In this document: piece by piece, positions 51,773 to 62,486 of the stretch
How the letters are laid out: the number at the start of each line of letters is the position of its first letter
Position numbering within the stretch: position 1 is the stretch's first letter
From: Silene conica
Taxonomy: Eukaryota; Streptophyta; Magnoliopsida; Caryophyllales; Caryophyllaceae
Length of the DNA stretch: 64,000 nt
Reading direction: 5' to 3'
NCBI GenBank assembly: GCA_029255685.2
Contig: CM055313.2
Span: 48,440,079 to 48,504,078 of the forward strand
The notes under the pieces: model-generated
The model's input: the letters and a program-made list of their open reading frames with translations, nothing else
Told to the model about the DNA's origin: nothing
The model's database searches: none
Made by a program: the position numbers and the translations under genes

Positions 51773-52102
51773 TTACTCTCTTCTAAGATGATCAATCCAC
51801 CTTAAATATTTTCTATGAAGCTCCCCCATCAGCTTGGGAATGATAGGCTGGATAATGTCTTGCTTAATAAGCCGAGTCCATTTCAGAGTAGTATACAACA
51901 CCCCTTTCATCCTGCTTTGATTTCTCTGCTGCCATCCGTAGTAGACAGTAGCATTTAGAATGCTATCAATTATCCCCCCTTTAAGCTTGGAATATCTCTT
52001 AGATTTCCTCCAGGTTACATAATCTGCAGTAGGTAAATTAATGCCAGTCCATTGAGAAAGATGAGCCATGATTTGGCTTATGTATGGACATCTGAAGAAC
52101 AA
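51773..52102 (-). pseudogene. LINE C-terminal zf-RVT-like end
   Basis: 109 codons beginning FFRCPYISQIM (the LFFECPYS-like line after the zinc-binding segment) and ending in a YGWQQRNQSRM motif and a basic tail. The zinc-binding cysteines proper lie upstream in a damaged stretch (52105-52300), where the frame is broken. Confidence 0.75.
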
Positions 52103-52304
52103 ATGTTGATCAGTTTATGGTGCTTGATCACGTATACAGCAGTTGGAGTTTGTGATCACCCCCCCATTGTAGCAGCTTGTCCCTGGTAAGGAGCCCTGAA
52201 TGGTAATGCAGCCAAGTATTAAAGGTATGTTTTGGTTTGGACCATTTGTTCCATACATACTTGTGCCAATTAACTAGTTGTTGGGGACCAACCAGTTTGG
52301 TGTA

Positions 52305-52994
52305 TCATTTGTGCATAGTATACTGCTGCCCTGGTATATTTTGCCATTCATTGTGAGTATAAGCCATTCTGAATTCGTTTTTCACTCTACAGATCTTAGG
52401 CCAAGTCCAGCTGATATCTTTTAGAGGTTGATAGTCCAGCCAGTTGACCCCCTTGAGATAGTTAGCTTGAATACATTGGACCCATAGTTTGGTAGGATGA
52501 CAGAACACCCACCACACCAGTTTTCCAATCGCAGCTTTATTCCAGAGGTTCTCATCCTTCAACCCCAGTCCCCCCTCTTGCTGATTAGTACAAACTTTAC
52601 TCCATGCCACTGGAGGGGACCTCAAATACTCAGTATTTTCATCCCACAAGTAGTTTCTGCAAACTGCCTCTACTTTATGGATGATAGCCTTAGGGATTAT
52701 GAAAATAGATGCCCAATATGAGTGTAAGGTTTTCAAAACTAACTTGACAAGGACCAGTCTTCCAGCATAGGAAAGTTTGTGAGTCCCTAACCCTCTTATC
52801 CTGTGAATTAACTTATCTATAATGGGTTGGCAGTCTTTCAGAGATAGTTTAGCAGCCTTTATAGGAACCCCGAGATACTTGAATGGCATAGTACCCTCAG
52901 TACAGCCTGAAACATGCATGACATCTTGTTTAATACCTTGTGAGACCCCATTAAAATAGACATTAGTCTTACTTTTGCTCATATGAAGTTGCAA
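52305..52994 (-). pseudogene. LINE reverse transcriptase thumb and C-terminal region
   Basis: 229 codons: SKTNVYFNGV, FKYLGVPIKAAKLS, LSYAGRLVLVKLVL, CRNYLWD, GGLGLKDENLWNKAAIGKLVW, all standard plant LINE motifs after the FADD core. It is shifted in frame relative to the preceding segment. Confidence 0.85.
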
Positions 52995-53427
52995 AGGTTC
53001 TTAGAAGGATCATAATGGAGGGTAGGTTACCTTTTGAGAACAAAAGCAGATCATCTGCGAACATAAGATGATGAAGCTTCATAGTCTTGCATAGGGGGTG
53101 ATATTTGAATCCCATAGTGGCACTAGTATGATTCAGCAACCTGGACAAATATTCCATGCATATAGTAAAGAGGAGAGGGGAGAGTGGGACTCCCTGCCTC
53201 AACCCTCTCTTGCCTTTGAAGAAGCCAAAAATCTTTCCATTAAGATTTAAAGTGTAGGTAGGAGTAGTGACACACTCCTCTACCAACTGAATGAAATGAG
53301 CTGGGAATTCCAGTACCCTTAGCATTTGGAAGAGAAAATCCCATTCAATGGAGTCATAGGCCTTTTGGAGATCTACTTTGAATAAGCACCTGGGTGATAC
53401 TGCCTTCCTGCTATATAGCTTAATCAA
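52969..53427 (-). pseudogene. LINE reverse transcriptase catalytic core
   Basis: 152 codons: CLFKVDLQKAYDSIEWDFL (first metal aspartate), GFFKGKRGLRQGVPLSPLLF and the catalytic LMFADDLLLF. Upstream, a stop codon near 53452 interrupts the GGFIKGNHI segment. The downstream end runs out of frame near 52990, where the next part overlaps in another frame. The catalytic aspartates are kept. Confidence 0.88.
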
Positions 53428-53560
53428 GTCTTGGCATATCAGGATGTTTTCCTAAATATGATTCCCCTTTATAAACCCTCCTTGAGTATTGGATATGAGA
53501 TTTGGGAGAACTGGGGCTAGTCTAGCACATAATAGTTTGGAGATACATTTGTACACCACA

Positions 53561-54196
53561 TTACAACAGGCTATAGGTCTGAACTGTGTAACTGTTGTTG
53601 GATTGTCTACCTTGGGGGATCAAAGTTATATTAGTAGTGTTCAGTTGCTTTAGCATTCTCCCATTTTCAAAGAATTCTTTAACTGCTTTGCAAACATCTG
53701 ATCCCACAATGTCCCAACAGTCCTTAAAGAACTTGCTGGAGTAGCCATCTTGACTTGGATCTTTATCATTAGGTATGCTAAACATAGTGTCCTTGATCTC
53801 TTCATTTGTGACTAGTTTGAGTAACATTTGGATTTGATCAACATCACAGACTGGTCCCTTCTTCATAACTGAGGAACTGATAGCCTTAGTGTTTTGGCAG
53901 GTGCCTAGAAGTTTCTGGTAGAAAGTCAGGAAACATTCTTGGACATCCTGTTGATTGTCCTTAACATCCCCTGCAGCATCTGTGATTTGAAGGACACTGT
54001 TCCTTCTTCTCCTTGTTTTGAGCATGCCATGAAAGCATCTAGTGTTAGCATCCCCTTCTGTTGCCCATTTGACTTTCACTTTTTGAGCTAAATAATCCAT
54101 TTGAGCCACATACAACTGCCTGTAGTGCAGCCTAAGGTCACATTCTTGCTTTATCAATTGTCTGTTAGTAGGAAAACAACCTAGCTCCTGTTGCAC
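53561..54196 (-). pseudogene. LINE reverse transcriptase, N-terminal part
   Basis: It contains the conserved linker KVKWATEGDANTRCFHGMLK and RRRRNSV, then FYQKLLGT and the start of reverse transcriptase (MFSIPNDKDPSQDGYSSKFF, FKDCWDIVG, TNITLIPQ). A frameshift just after LIPQ (near 53610) turns the frame away; the expected RPIACCNVVYK continuation is found in the other frame at 53530-53590. Confidence 0.85.
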
Positions 54197-54257
54197 TGCC
54201 AGTAATTTTGCCTGTGCTACTCCAGTGCGTTTCTCAATATCTGAATAGGCATCCTGG

Positions 54258-54539
54258 TTAAATTTTTTTTAACTCGGGCTTTAAATGCTTCAACGATTTT
54301 ACCAACTTGTACAGGTGTGTACCTCTGATATTAACTCCCCAATTCCCAGCAACTAACTCATTGAATTGAGGGGCTTGGCTCCACATGTTATAGTACTTAA
54401 AAGGTCTGGAAGAGGTAGTTTGATGCTGTTGGTTATGAATCACACAGGGTGTATGGTCAAAATCCCCTTCAGGTAGAAAATGAGCAACATAACCCTCATT
54501 GCTTGCTAGCCACTCCTGGTTGACCAGACATCTGTTCAC
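54258..54539 (-). pseudogene. LINE endonuclease C-terminal fragment
   Basis: 93 codons matching the end of plant LINE endonucleases: SNEGYVAHFLPEGDFDHTP carries the SDH-like catalytic histidine region (here FDHTP), then RPFKYYNMWSQAPQF and a KLVKSLKHLKPELKKI segment that leads into reverse transcriptase. The upstream nuclease is absent because the element is truncated at 54540. It would nick target DNA to prime reverse transcription. Confidence 0.75.
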
Positions 54540-54540
54540 A

Positions 54541-55464
54541 ATTATAAACCTATTTTACATTCTAATTTAAATACAAAAGTAATTACAAAGGAAAAACAAA
54601 ACGGAGATGCGAGATCTCAAAATTACAACCAAGACTATGTTCCATCATTTCGGAAACACAATCTACTAAGGCCACACTAAGTTACAACCATTTGAAGAAA
54701 TAAATACGTTATAAAAGACATTCAATGGCATTCAACAAACGATAAATAAAAAGCATCAACTAAAACAAATTCATTCGTGACATAATTCCGTAATTATGTT
54801 AAATAAAATTTACCAAACCACCTTACGGGATTAAAATTATGTGATTAAACCGTTTTATTCACATAAATCTTAATAATTTTATAATCCATCATTTCACACC
54901 GCTTTAAAACACTATGTATTTATCGAGTGTGAACAGTTTCACAAATGTTAATACACTATATCCGTATATAGTTTATTATCATGGGCCAAAAGAAAACAGA
55001 TTTTAATTTTTTATATTTTCGTGATCCTGACAAACAGGGTTGCTCGATCGAGTCACTAGGGTACTCAGTCGAGTAACCTTGACAGATTAAAAACATCACT
55101 GGCAGAGACGAGTTTGCTCGATCGAGTAACATCGGTACTCGATCGAGTCAAAACAATGACGTGTTTGCTCGATCGAGTTACAGCGGTACTCGATCGAGTC
55201 AAATCAATCTGCCAGAAAACCAAAATTTTCAGAAAAAGAAAAATTTCCAGAAGAATGCTCGATCGAGCCAAAGCGTACTCGATCGAGTAACATTGTCACT
55301 CGATCGAGTACAGCACGGCTCGATCGAGTGATGGGTTATCGAGGCAGACTACGAACGAGTAGTAATTCGCTCGTTCGTAGAATCCAAAATGCTCGATCGA
55401 GCCAAAGCGTACTCGATCGAGTAACAGTGTCACTCGATCGAGTAACAGCAAGGTTGGATCGAAC
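54541..55464 (-). mobile_element. Cop-c: inverted copia 5' leader remnant
   Basis: 54541-55010 is closely similar to the reverse complement of the Cop-d leader at about 57050-57540. The rest (55020-55464) is rich in CTCGATCGAG modules. It is therefore the primer-to-gag leader of a copia element lying on the minus strand. Its LTR and genes are gone; Cop-d begins at 55465 in the opposite direction. No coding sequence. Confidence 0.75.
55043..55464. repeat. CTCGATCGAG module series in Cop-c
   Basis: Module starts: 55043/55064, 55117/55138, 55168/55189, then 55258/55278/55299/55319, then 55392/55412/55433 and a degenerate one near 55455. Spacing within groups is 20 or 21 bp. Each module begins CTCGATCGAG, often followed by TAAC or TCA. 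Confidence 0.9.
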
Positions 55465-56529
55465 TGTTGGAGCTTGTGTCCTCCACATGTAGTGTGATAA
55501 CGTCATTGCACATACCCTTGTACGGACAAGTGGGAGATTGTTGGGGCTGGTGTCCTTGACAATTAAGTACAATGACTTATTAAATCTCTTTAAGGATCAC
55601 AAGGGCATACTTCAGTATTATTACCAGTTGATCCACGTTTATCAATAACGGTTGGCTTGCTAGATAAGTTTGACGTTATTGTCATACGGATGGCGGTGAT
55701 CAACTGGTCCTTATACGTCACACCTATAGGACACATTTGAGAGATGTAAAGGTATGAAAATACAGTCACATTTATGCCGGATATGACTAAACAGTTAGTC
55801 TGAGGTATTGACTATTAAATTAGTCAATAAGATGTTGAGATTATTATTTAATACGGATTAAATAATTTTAGCTAACAAGGATTACATGATTAATTCGTAA
55901 ATTAAATATAAACGGTCATATTTAATTAAATATTGTATTCGCGTATTAATATAAACAGTTATATTAATTTGGGTAATTATACAATATCGTAATTTTATCA
56001 GGCCATTATTAATACATCGACTGCATTAATACCTGATAACACGTATGCGATTTATAATAAAAATCCCGCGAATAATATTTAGCTAATCGGGTCGAATCAC
56101 GAAAAGGAATAAGGTAAGAGTGGAGAAAGCCCACTCTCACCCCACCCAATTCGGGCGAACCCCATATGCTACATAAGGAGAGTCTTTCTCCTTTTGTCAG
56201 TAACTGTTGAATCATATTTCTCACAATTAGGGTTTTGAGAGCATTCTTCTCCCAAATCTCAGATCTCACATCTAAAACCTCAATAGCTCTCCCTATATTG
56301 CAAGGCAATTGGAGAGTATTTTCTAGCACACGCGGCATCATCTCAAACAAAGTCTTGGGTGCAAGTTATAGGAGAGAATTTACTTTAATTCCTGTTCTTA
56401 GGCCTATTCAAGCAAGGACCCAAGGTTGTATTCTTTTTCATGTTTTATTTATCTTATGACAATATTCACAACTGTAAATTTCATTATAATCCTTCAAGTT
56501 TTGGGCGAATACATGCTTTTTTCCTCACA
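55465..56529 (+). mobile_element. Cop-d 5' LTR (1065 bp)
   Basis: TGTTGGAGCTTGTGTCC...TTTCCTCACA, the plus-strand counterpart of the Cop-b solo LTR, followed by a tRNA-Met primer-binding site. Note the internal polypurine-like ACAAGTGGGAGATTGTTGG at 55528-55546, which mimics an LTR start but lies inside the repeat. Confidence 0.9.
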
Positions 56530-56531
56530 AG

Positions 56532-56542
56532 TGGTATCAGAG
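56532..56542 (+). promoter_or_regulatory. Cop-d primer-binding site
   Basis: TGGTATCAGAG, two bases after the LTR, matches the complement of the initiator tRNA-Met 3' end. Confidence 0.85.
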
Positions 56543-57724
56543 TCAGGCCATGAAATTTTACTTTTGTGTTTTTCATAAAGTTTTAAAAACTGAAAAAAAA
56601 AACCGTGTTCTGCCGCTAAGTCGGTCGATCGACCCCCTGTTGCGGTCGGTCGACCGCCTCCGACCGCCTCCTACGTATTTTTCTGTTTCGACAGTTTTTC
56701 TTTTGTGAGTAATCGATCTTGTTTTCGATTCCTGTTTACATATTGTTAATTAATTGATATTCTTGACAATATCTGAACGCTTGTTGATTTTAATTTTGAT
56801 TTACTTGTTTTAATCAAAGTTTAAAAGGTAAAAACTTGTTTTGATTTCAAAAGGTGCAGCGTTTTGCGTTTTCTGAAACTCGTTTTTACTGCTTGGTGGT
56901 CGGTCGACCTGATTGATAGGTCGGTCGACCGCTTATGCTGTTGCAGAAAATTCCTGTTTCTCGTCTGGAGGTCGGTCGACCCCGTGTTGAGGTCGGTCGA
57001 CCTCCCCCCCTGTAACAGAAGTCGTTTTTTTATTTTTCGAAAATAACCTGTTTTATTTTCCCATGGCCTTTAGTAATATACTATATACGGAAATAGTATA
57101 TTATTAATTTTGTGAAACGGGTCACCCTCGTTTGATACATATTATTTTAAAACGGTTTAAGATAATGGATTATAAATTTATTAAAATTGGGTGATTAAAA
57201 CGGTGTAATCACATAATTCTAATCCCGTAAGGTGGTTTGGTAAAATTTGTTAATCATAATAACAGTATTATGTCATGTATAAATTTTAATTTTAGTTGAT
57301 GCATTTTATTTATCGTCTTGTTGAATGCCTTTTGAATGCTTTCTATAACGTATTTAATTTTTCAAACGGTTGTAACTTAGTGTGGCCTTAGTAGATTGTG
57401 TCACCGTAATGATGGGACACAGTCTTGCTTGTAATTTTGAGATCTTGAATCTCCGTTTTGGGTTTTTGCCATGTAATTACTTTTGTATTTAAATTAGAAT
57501 GTAAATAGGGTTATATTTGTAATTTAAATTAGTAATTTTGTGAAGACCAAAGACATAGACCGGATGCTCACTCCCGCTGCAAGGACCAAGATGGAACATC
57601 AAGACAAGCTTCTAGGGTCCAACGGTGGATTCAAAGTTGTTTTATGTTTATTTTGGTAGGATAGGCCACACTAGGACTTTTATTTACGTTTATCGCATTT
57701 ATTTTATGCTTTCATCGATAATAG
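56543..57724 (+). other. Cop-d 5' leader
   Basis: A non-coding leader with module pairs at 56623/56644, 56898/56919 and 56970/56991. It resembles in plan the Cop-e leader (59014-61461), including the block before the gag start (GAAGAC..., then GGATAGGCCACACTAGG at 57659-57675; compare GAAAGGCCATACTAGGGTTT at 60812-60831). Cop-e inserted at 57725, so the Cop-d genes are outside the window. Confidence 0.75.
56623..57002. repeat. Three pairs of 21-bp-spaced modules in a copia leader
   Basis: GGTCGATCGACC (56623) with GGTCGGTCGACC (56644); GGTCGGTCGACC at 56898/56919 and at 56970/56991. Spacing is 21 bp in all three pairs. Confidence 0.9.
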
Positions 57725-58999
57725 TGTTGGGAAATGTGTCCTCAACAATAGTGCGATCATATAATTAAATCTCATGACGAGAATACGCAAGGGATGATAC
57801 GAATTATTAGTCAACTGACCAACATTAATCGGTAATTATTGGCTAGCTAGAGTTTGACATTACTGTCGTATGACGGTGGTGGTCAGTTGATCCCTTTAGG
57901 TCACACCTTTAGGACAATTCCCTTAATTGATAAAGTGATCAAATGTATATTGATACGATTTGATCATATTCCTTAAACTCGTGTATCGAGCAATTAGAGG
58001 TTAAATCTTAATGTAAGATTTATGTTTAAAATTGAAACGTGTCAATTGTTAAACATTAAACGATATTTTAAGATATCGTAATTAGAATGAATTGGGTTGA
58101 AATTAATACAAAGGTTGTAAATCGTATTGACGATAAATGATCATTTTATATTTGTAATTTCGAATTACATGTCAAAATAATAAATATGATTTATTTAATT
58201 TAAATGGTATTTATATGAGATAAATATGCATTTTAAGTTATAACAATTGTCATTATAGTGTAACACTTTAGATGTCACACTTATACAATTGTTTAAAGAC
58301 AAAGATAAAATGGACTACATTTTAAGTAGTAGTACCCGTTTTACATGGGGATGATTAAGGGTGTTTAATTGTGTTTTAAAAGTTAAAGACACAATAATTA
58401 CCTAGCATTAAACCTAATGCTTAGACTAACACACCTAGATCATTGATAAATCAAAAAGAGTTTTCTCTTTTATCCTTCCCCATGCCCTAGCCGGCTACCT
58501 ACACCCATACCCACTAATATTAGTTTAACTAGCTTAAATTAATTATGTGTGTGATATATATAAGATAAGTATCATTCATTCTATTCTTCTACTACTCTTG
58601 GCCGAAATTTTAACTAAGTAAGAAGAAGTTTTCAACCTCTAAAACTCATATTATAAGATAATATTTACATACTATTTGTAGTATTCAAAACAACATTCTA
58701 ATAAGAGTGATTAGAATTAGTTTAAGGAGAAAAACCGATTTTGTGCTAGCTCGTTCAAGTCTCGGTTGATTGAGGGATTGTCTTGGTGCATCCGGAGGAG
58801 GTATTCTAATTTGGGTACTCGGAGGATCATCCTAGCACATTCTTGGACCGTGTGTAAGGGTTCATTTTCTCCTCTTTCCGCATATAATAGCATGCATAAG
58901 ATCTTATAAACGAGTTTATAAAATATGTTAATTAAAAGTTAATTAATGGTTTTGTTAGTATGACTATTTTAGTTTATGAGTAACTAGTTAAACCTAACA
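57725..58999 (+). mobile_element. Cop-e 5' LTR (1275 bp)
   Basis: TGTTGGGAAATGTGTCCTC...AACCTAACA, AT-rich, with TATATATAAG at 58555-58564 as a likely TATA box. It is similar to the Cop-a LTR (12019-13301). Confidence 0.9.
58555..58564 (+). promoter_or_regulatory. Putative TATA box of Cop-e LTR
   Basis: TATATATAAG in the last third of the LTR, about 435 bp before the primer-binding site. Confidence 0.5.
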
Positions 59000-59001
59000 A
59001 T

Positions 59002-59013
59002 TGGTATCAGAGC
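59002..59013 (+). promoter_or_regulatory. Cop-e primer-binding site (initiator tRNA-Met)
   Basis: TGGTATCAGAGC, two bases after the LTR end, is an exact match to the common plant copia primer site. Confidence 0.92.
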
Positions 59014-61461
59014 AAAAGGGTTGTTTGCATGCTTTCCGTTTCGTTTTTACGGAGTTATTAGGATAACAAAATAAAACTTGATAATTTTCGTTTTGATATA
59101 TGATATGCACGAAATTAATTTAGCATGATACCTACTGTTTTCTAATATGATTTAGAATATTTGGAATAATTTTTGCATGAATATTGATCATTGGTATTTT
59201 AATTTCGGTTTTTAATACGTTTTAATGGTTAAAAATGATTAATTTTGGGAAAAATAGTTAAAATTAACTTCTGGCCGAGATTTTTCAGTATGATATCACA
59301 TGTATTTTCTATAATATGAATATGAATTTTCGTAAATTATAGACCCTTAAATCGTGTGATATGAATTTTAAGTGTTAAAATGCAAAAAGATGAATAAAAA
59401 TGGGTTAAAATAGTTATATTATGAATTTGACTATAAAAATTTATAAGGATGTCACATGCAATATTTAAGATTTATGTCGAATTTTCCAGAAATTTATCTC
59501 AAATATTGCAATATTATAGATTTTTAATGTAAAAATCGGGTAATTAGTGACATTATTTCGACTTTAATAGTTTAAGTTGGAATTTGGCCATAAAAATTTA
59601 ACACGATGTCATATATATTATTTCCAGCATGTATAAAATTTTCGAGAATTTTATCTTATTTTATGCTTGTGAAATAATTTTAAAAGTTAAAATCGTACGA
59701 TATATGACGTAAATCGTTAAAATTTGCAAATGTTGTTAAAAATGGCCGAAAATGTAACCCATATTAGTCATATATGATATGTTCATCTTGGAAATTATCT
59801 TGGGTGCCTAAAGTTTCAGATTTGATTTGTATTGATTTAATTTTGATTTGTTAAAAGTAGCATTTAAAATTAAATGAAAGAAGGCATGCTTTAAAATTTC
59901 GGCTATGGAGCAATGTGCCATTTAATTTTCTGTCCATCTTGTGTTCTTAAAATGTTTTGGAAGGTATTAAAATATTATTAGTATTTAATTTGCATTTATG
60001 AAGTTAATTATTGAATTTTCCGACTTAAATTGCTCGTTTTACGTGTTATTTTCGAAATAATAATAAAACCGTGTAAAATACTTATATTTTAACTTTCTGA
60101 AAATTTTAAGAACATTCTGGATTTTTCAAAATTTGAATTTTGAATTTTTGAAATTTTAATGTCTCTTTTGAATTTTATATTATTTTTTCCCGAAAAACCG
60201 AGTAATACCGATCAATATTATAATATATTAAGTTAATTCATGTTCAAAGTTTGAGTAAGACTAAATTTTGAATCCTATGCGAGTTAGGATGATTAACTTA
60301 AGGATGAAAACCGTTTCATTTAACGCATAGTGTTGTTAAACGTTAAAACACGCAATTCCATAAAAACCGAGGTTTACGATAACTATTTAAATAAGTGTTT
60401 TAAATAGGACGATTTGGCTTAGGATTTGCATGTTAATTCATATTTATATAAAGCATTGCATATTTTATATTATGAATGTCATGATTTATTTTTACGTAAT
60501 TTTGGGAATTATGTAATTTACTTAGTATGGCCTTAGTCTTTAAATCGGTATTTCCCGTAATGTAAGGGGTTACCGATTCGGTTGTAATTTTGTGATCTCG
60601 TATCACCCAATTGTAATTTATTTCTATTTTATAATGTATAAAGTAGACTAGAAAAGTTGTAATATTTGTAAAATCTGGAGTTCCTTGAAGACGGTGCCAT
60701 TCGGAAAGGAGTTCCGATCAAGACGGTGTTTACCTCGAAGTGCGTGCCGCGTGAAGTTCAAGGGACCAAAGGAGTTGGTTTCCGAATTTGTACTTTATTA
60801 TTTCTTTTCTAGGAAAGGCCATACTAGGGTTTATTTATGCTTTTATTTTTGCTTTTTATATGTTTGCATGCATAGCCAAATCGTCATACATCGTATCATG
60901 CATGTTTCGACTTAGTCGACCTAGTCTTTTATTTTATCGATAATTCACCGACTTAGTTCACTTAAACGGAGATAGATATATAATTGACTAGATCTCTTAC
61001 ATTTTAATATTGAGACTTAGCCTTACCAAAAAGTACGGACCCATGAATCCCTTCTTCACAAAGACGTAGGCTCGGCTACACCGGGGTACTAAAATTGTCA
61101 CGTTGGGTAAGTGGGGTAATAAGATTACACCTTGAAATTTGGTTGATCTCAACGAAAGTATTCGTAACCGTAGTTGCAATAAGTTCGGGCTAAAGATAAT
61201 TTTAAGAAAATTATCGACCGAGAGTTCTAAGAGTAGAACCGATTAAAGAGTTAATCCACCAAATTATACCGATACGGGTTGAATCGGCTACACCGTGCCC
61301 GGATTAGTATGGGTTTGGGTCTCGGGATTGTTTACTTAATTGGGTAAGAGATCATTAAGTATATATATATAACTAAACTTAAAGTTTTAGTTTAAATTAT
61401 GAATTTAAAAATGATGTTGGTTTTCCTTTCTATTATTGTAGTTTAATTTGCAACATCGACT
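59014..61461 (+). other. Cop-e long 5' leader
   Basis: 2.4 kb of AT-rich non-coding DNA. I see no 21-bp module pairs here, unlike Cop-d. Loosely repeated blocks (around CATATATGATATGTTC and the phrase ATTTTAAGAACATTC) give it a low-complexity look. The short ORFs at 60685-60915 and 60997-61179 are not convincing genes. A region at 60800-60880 resembles the end of the Cop-d leader. Confidence 0.65.
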
Positions 61462-62370
61462 ATGGCAACCAACGCTCCACCTCTCACTAACGTATCATGG
61501 CTTCGATCCTTTATGGATCGTTGCAAACTCGATAAGCATGGTTCAAACTTTAAGGATTGGGATGCGCAATTACTTTTGGCCGCTCAAGGTGACGATAAGA
61601 GTCGTTACCTATCCGAAGCCGCTCCTCCCGCTCCGACCGCTCGTTCATCGGTCCAAACTCGTGAGGCCTATGAAGCCTACATGAAAGAGTCCTCCGCTCT
61701 TAAAAATGTGCTCATCTTCTCCATGGAGCCGGATCTCCAAAGGAGTATGATTAAGTTGACCACATCATATGAGATATACACCAAGCTTGCGACAATGTTT
61801 TCGCAAACTCCTAGGGTGATTCAATATGAGGCGGCTTCCGCCTTCTTTGACATTACCTTCAAGGAAGGGCAAAAGATAAGCCCTCATGTGCTCAAACTAG
61901 TTGAGCTCGCGGAGACTCTAAAAGCTCAAAATGTTGATGTTCCCGACTCTCTTATCATTGACCGAGTTCTTCACTCGCTCAATAAGGTTAAGGCGTATGC
62001 TCAATTCCGGGTGAATTTCAATATGCGAAACCAAGAGACCTCGTTAGACGAGTTGCATAAGATGCTGGTCCAAGCTGAAAGGGACATGGGACTTCATGAA
62101 AGTTCCACCAAAGATGTTTTGAACATCGAAAAGAAAGGGAAGACGAGCTTCAAGAGGAATGCCTCGAAAGGCAAGGGCAAGAAAACGTTCAAGCCCAAGG
62201 CGACCAAAGAAAAGACCTTTTCGAAAGGCGCTTCCACCTCGTCTTCTAAAGAGCAAGACAAGTGCCATTATTGCACGAGGATCGGTCATTGGAAGAGAAA
62301 TTGCCCCAAATACTTAAGCGATCTCAAAAATGGGAAGGCAACCGCCGTAGGTAATAATTCTCGCGTATAA
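61462..62370 (+). CDS. Cop-e gag (copia, UBN2-type, 302 aa)
   Basis: An intact frame starting at the first good ATG after the leader. Residues about 10-200 are the copia gag (UBN2/DUF4219-like) fold: FKDWDAQLLLAAQ, YEAYMKESSALKNVLIFSMEPDLQ, YEIYTKLATMFSQ, HVLKLVELAETLKAQ, IDRVLHSLNKVKAYAQFRVNF and LDELHKMLVQAERDM. A lysine-rich linker (about 215-260) and one zinc knuckle, CHYCTRIGHWKRNC (about 272-285), follow. The protein would form the particle and bind element RNA. The frame ends at 62370, but the codon around 62350 is followed by GTAATA, and removal of 62351-62442 as an intron would extend it by a short charged tail to 62486. Pol does not follow. Confidence 0.93.
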   Translation: MATNAPPLTNVSWLRSFMDRCKLDKHGSNFKDWDAQLLLAAQGDDKSRYLSEAAPPAPTARSSVQTREAYEAYMKESSALKNVLIFSMEPDLQRSMIKLTTSYEIYTKLATMFSQTPRVIQYEAASAFFDITFKEGQKISPHVLKLVELAETLKAQNVDVPDSLIIDRVLHSLNKVKAYAQFRVNFNMRNQETSLDELHKMLVQAERDMGLHESSTKDVLNIEKKGKTSFKRNASKGKGKKTFKPKATKEKTFSKGASTSSSKEQDKCHYCTRIGHWKRNCPKYLSDLKNGKATAVGNNSRV

Positions 62371-62442
62371 TTCATGTCGTTTATCAACTTATGTATAGTG
62401 ATACAAATGTGTTGATATTTACCCTTTTTAATTGTTTTAAAG
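62351..62442 (+). other. Possible 92-bp intron at the end of Cop-e gag
   Basis: Donor GTAG|GTAATA and acceptor TTGTTTTAAAG|GGCC, with a T-rich 3' half. Splicing would remove the stop at 62368 and add 15 residues, rich in Pro, Lys and Glu, before a TGA at 62484. Splice use is inferred only. Confidence 0.4.
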
Positions 62443-62486
62443 GGCCACCCCCGAATAATGATAAGGGCAAGGAGAAGGAAGCTTGA

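Larger units (their letters stand above)
51624..54540 (-). mobile_element. LINE (non-LTR retrotransposon), 5'-truncated and broken
   Basis: On the minus strand the order is the end of an endonuclease-like region, LINE reverse transcriptase, and a zf-RVT-like C-terminus, then a 3' untranslated tail ending in a short A-run (T-run at 51624-51632 on the plus strand). The start of ORF2 (most of the endonuclease) and all of ORF1 are missing, as is usual for 5'-truncated LINEs. No clear target duplication was found. Frameshifts near 52990 and 53610 and a stop near 53452 disable it. Confidence 0.85.

Noticed and set aside
55528-55546. Alternative Cop-d LTR start after ACAAGTGGGAGATTG
   Set aside because: The Cop-b copy has its TSD 70-80 bp further out, so the true LTR start is TGTTGGAG at 55465.
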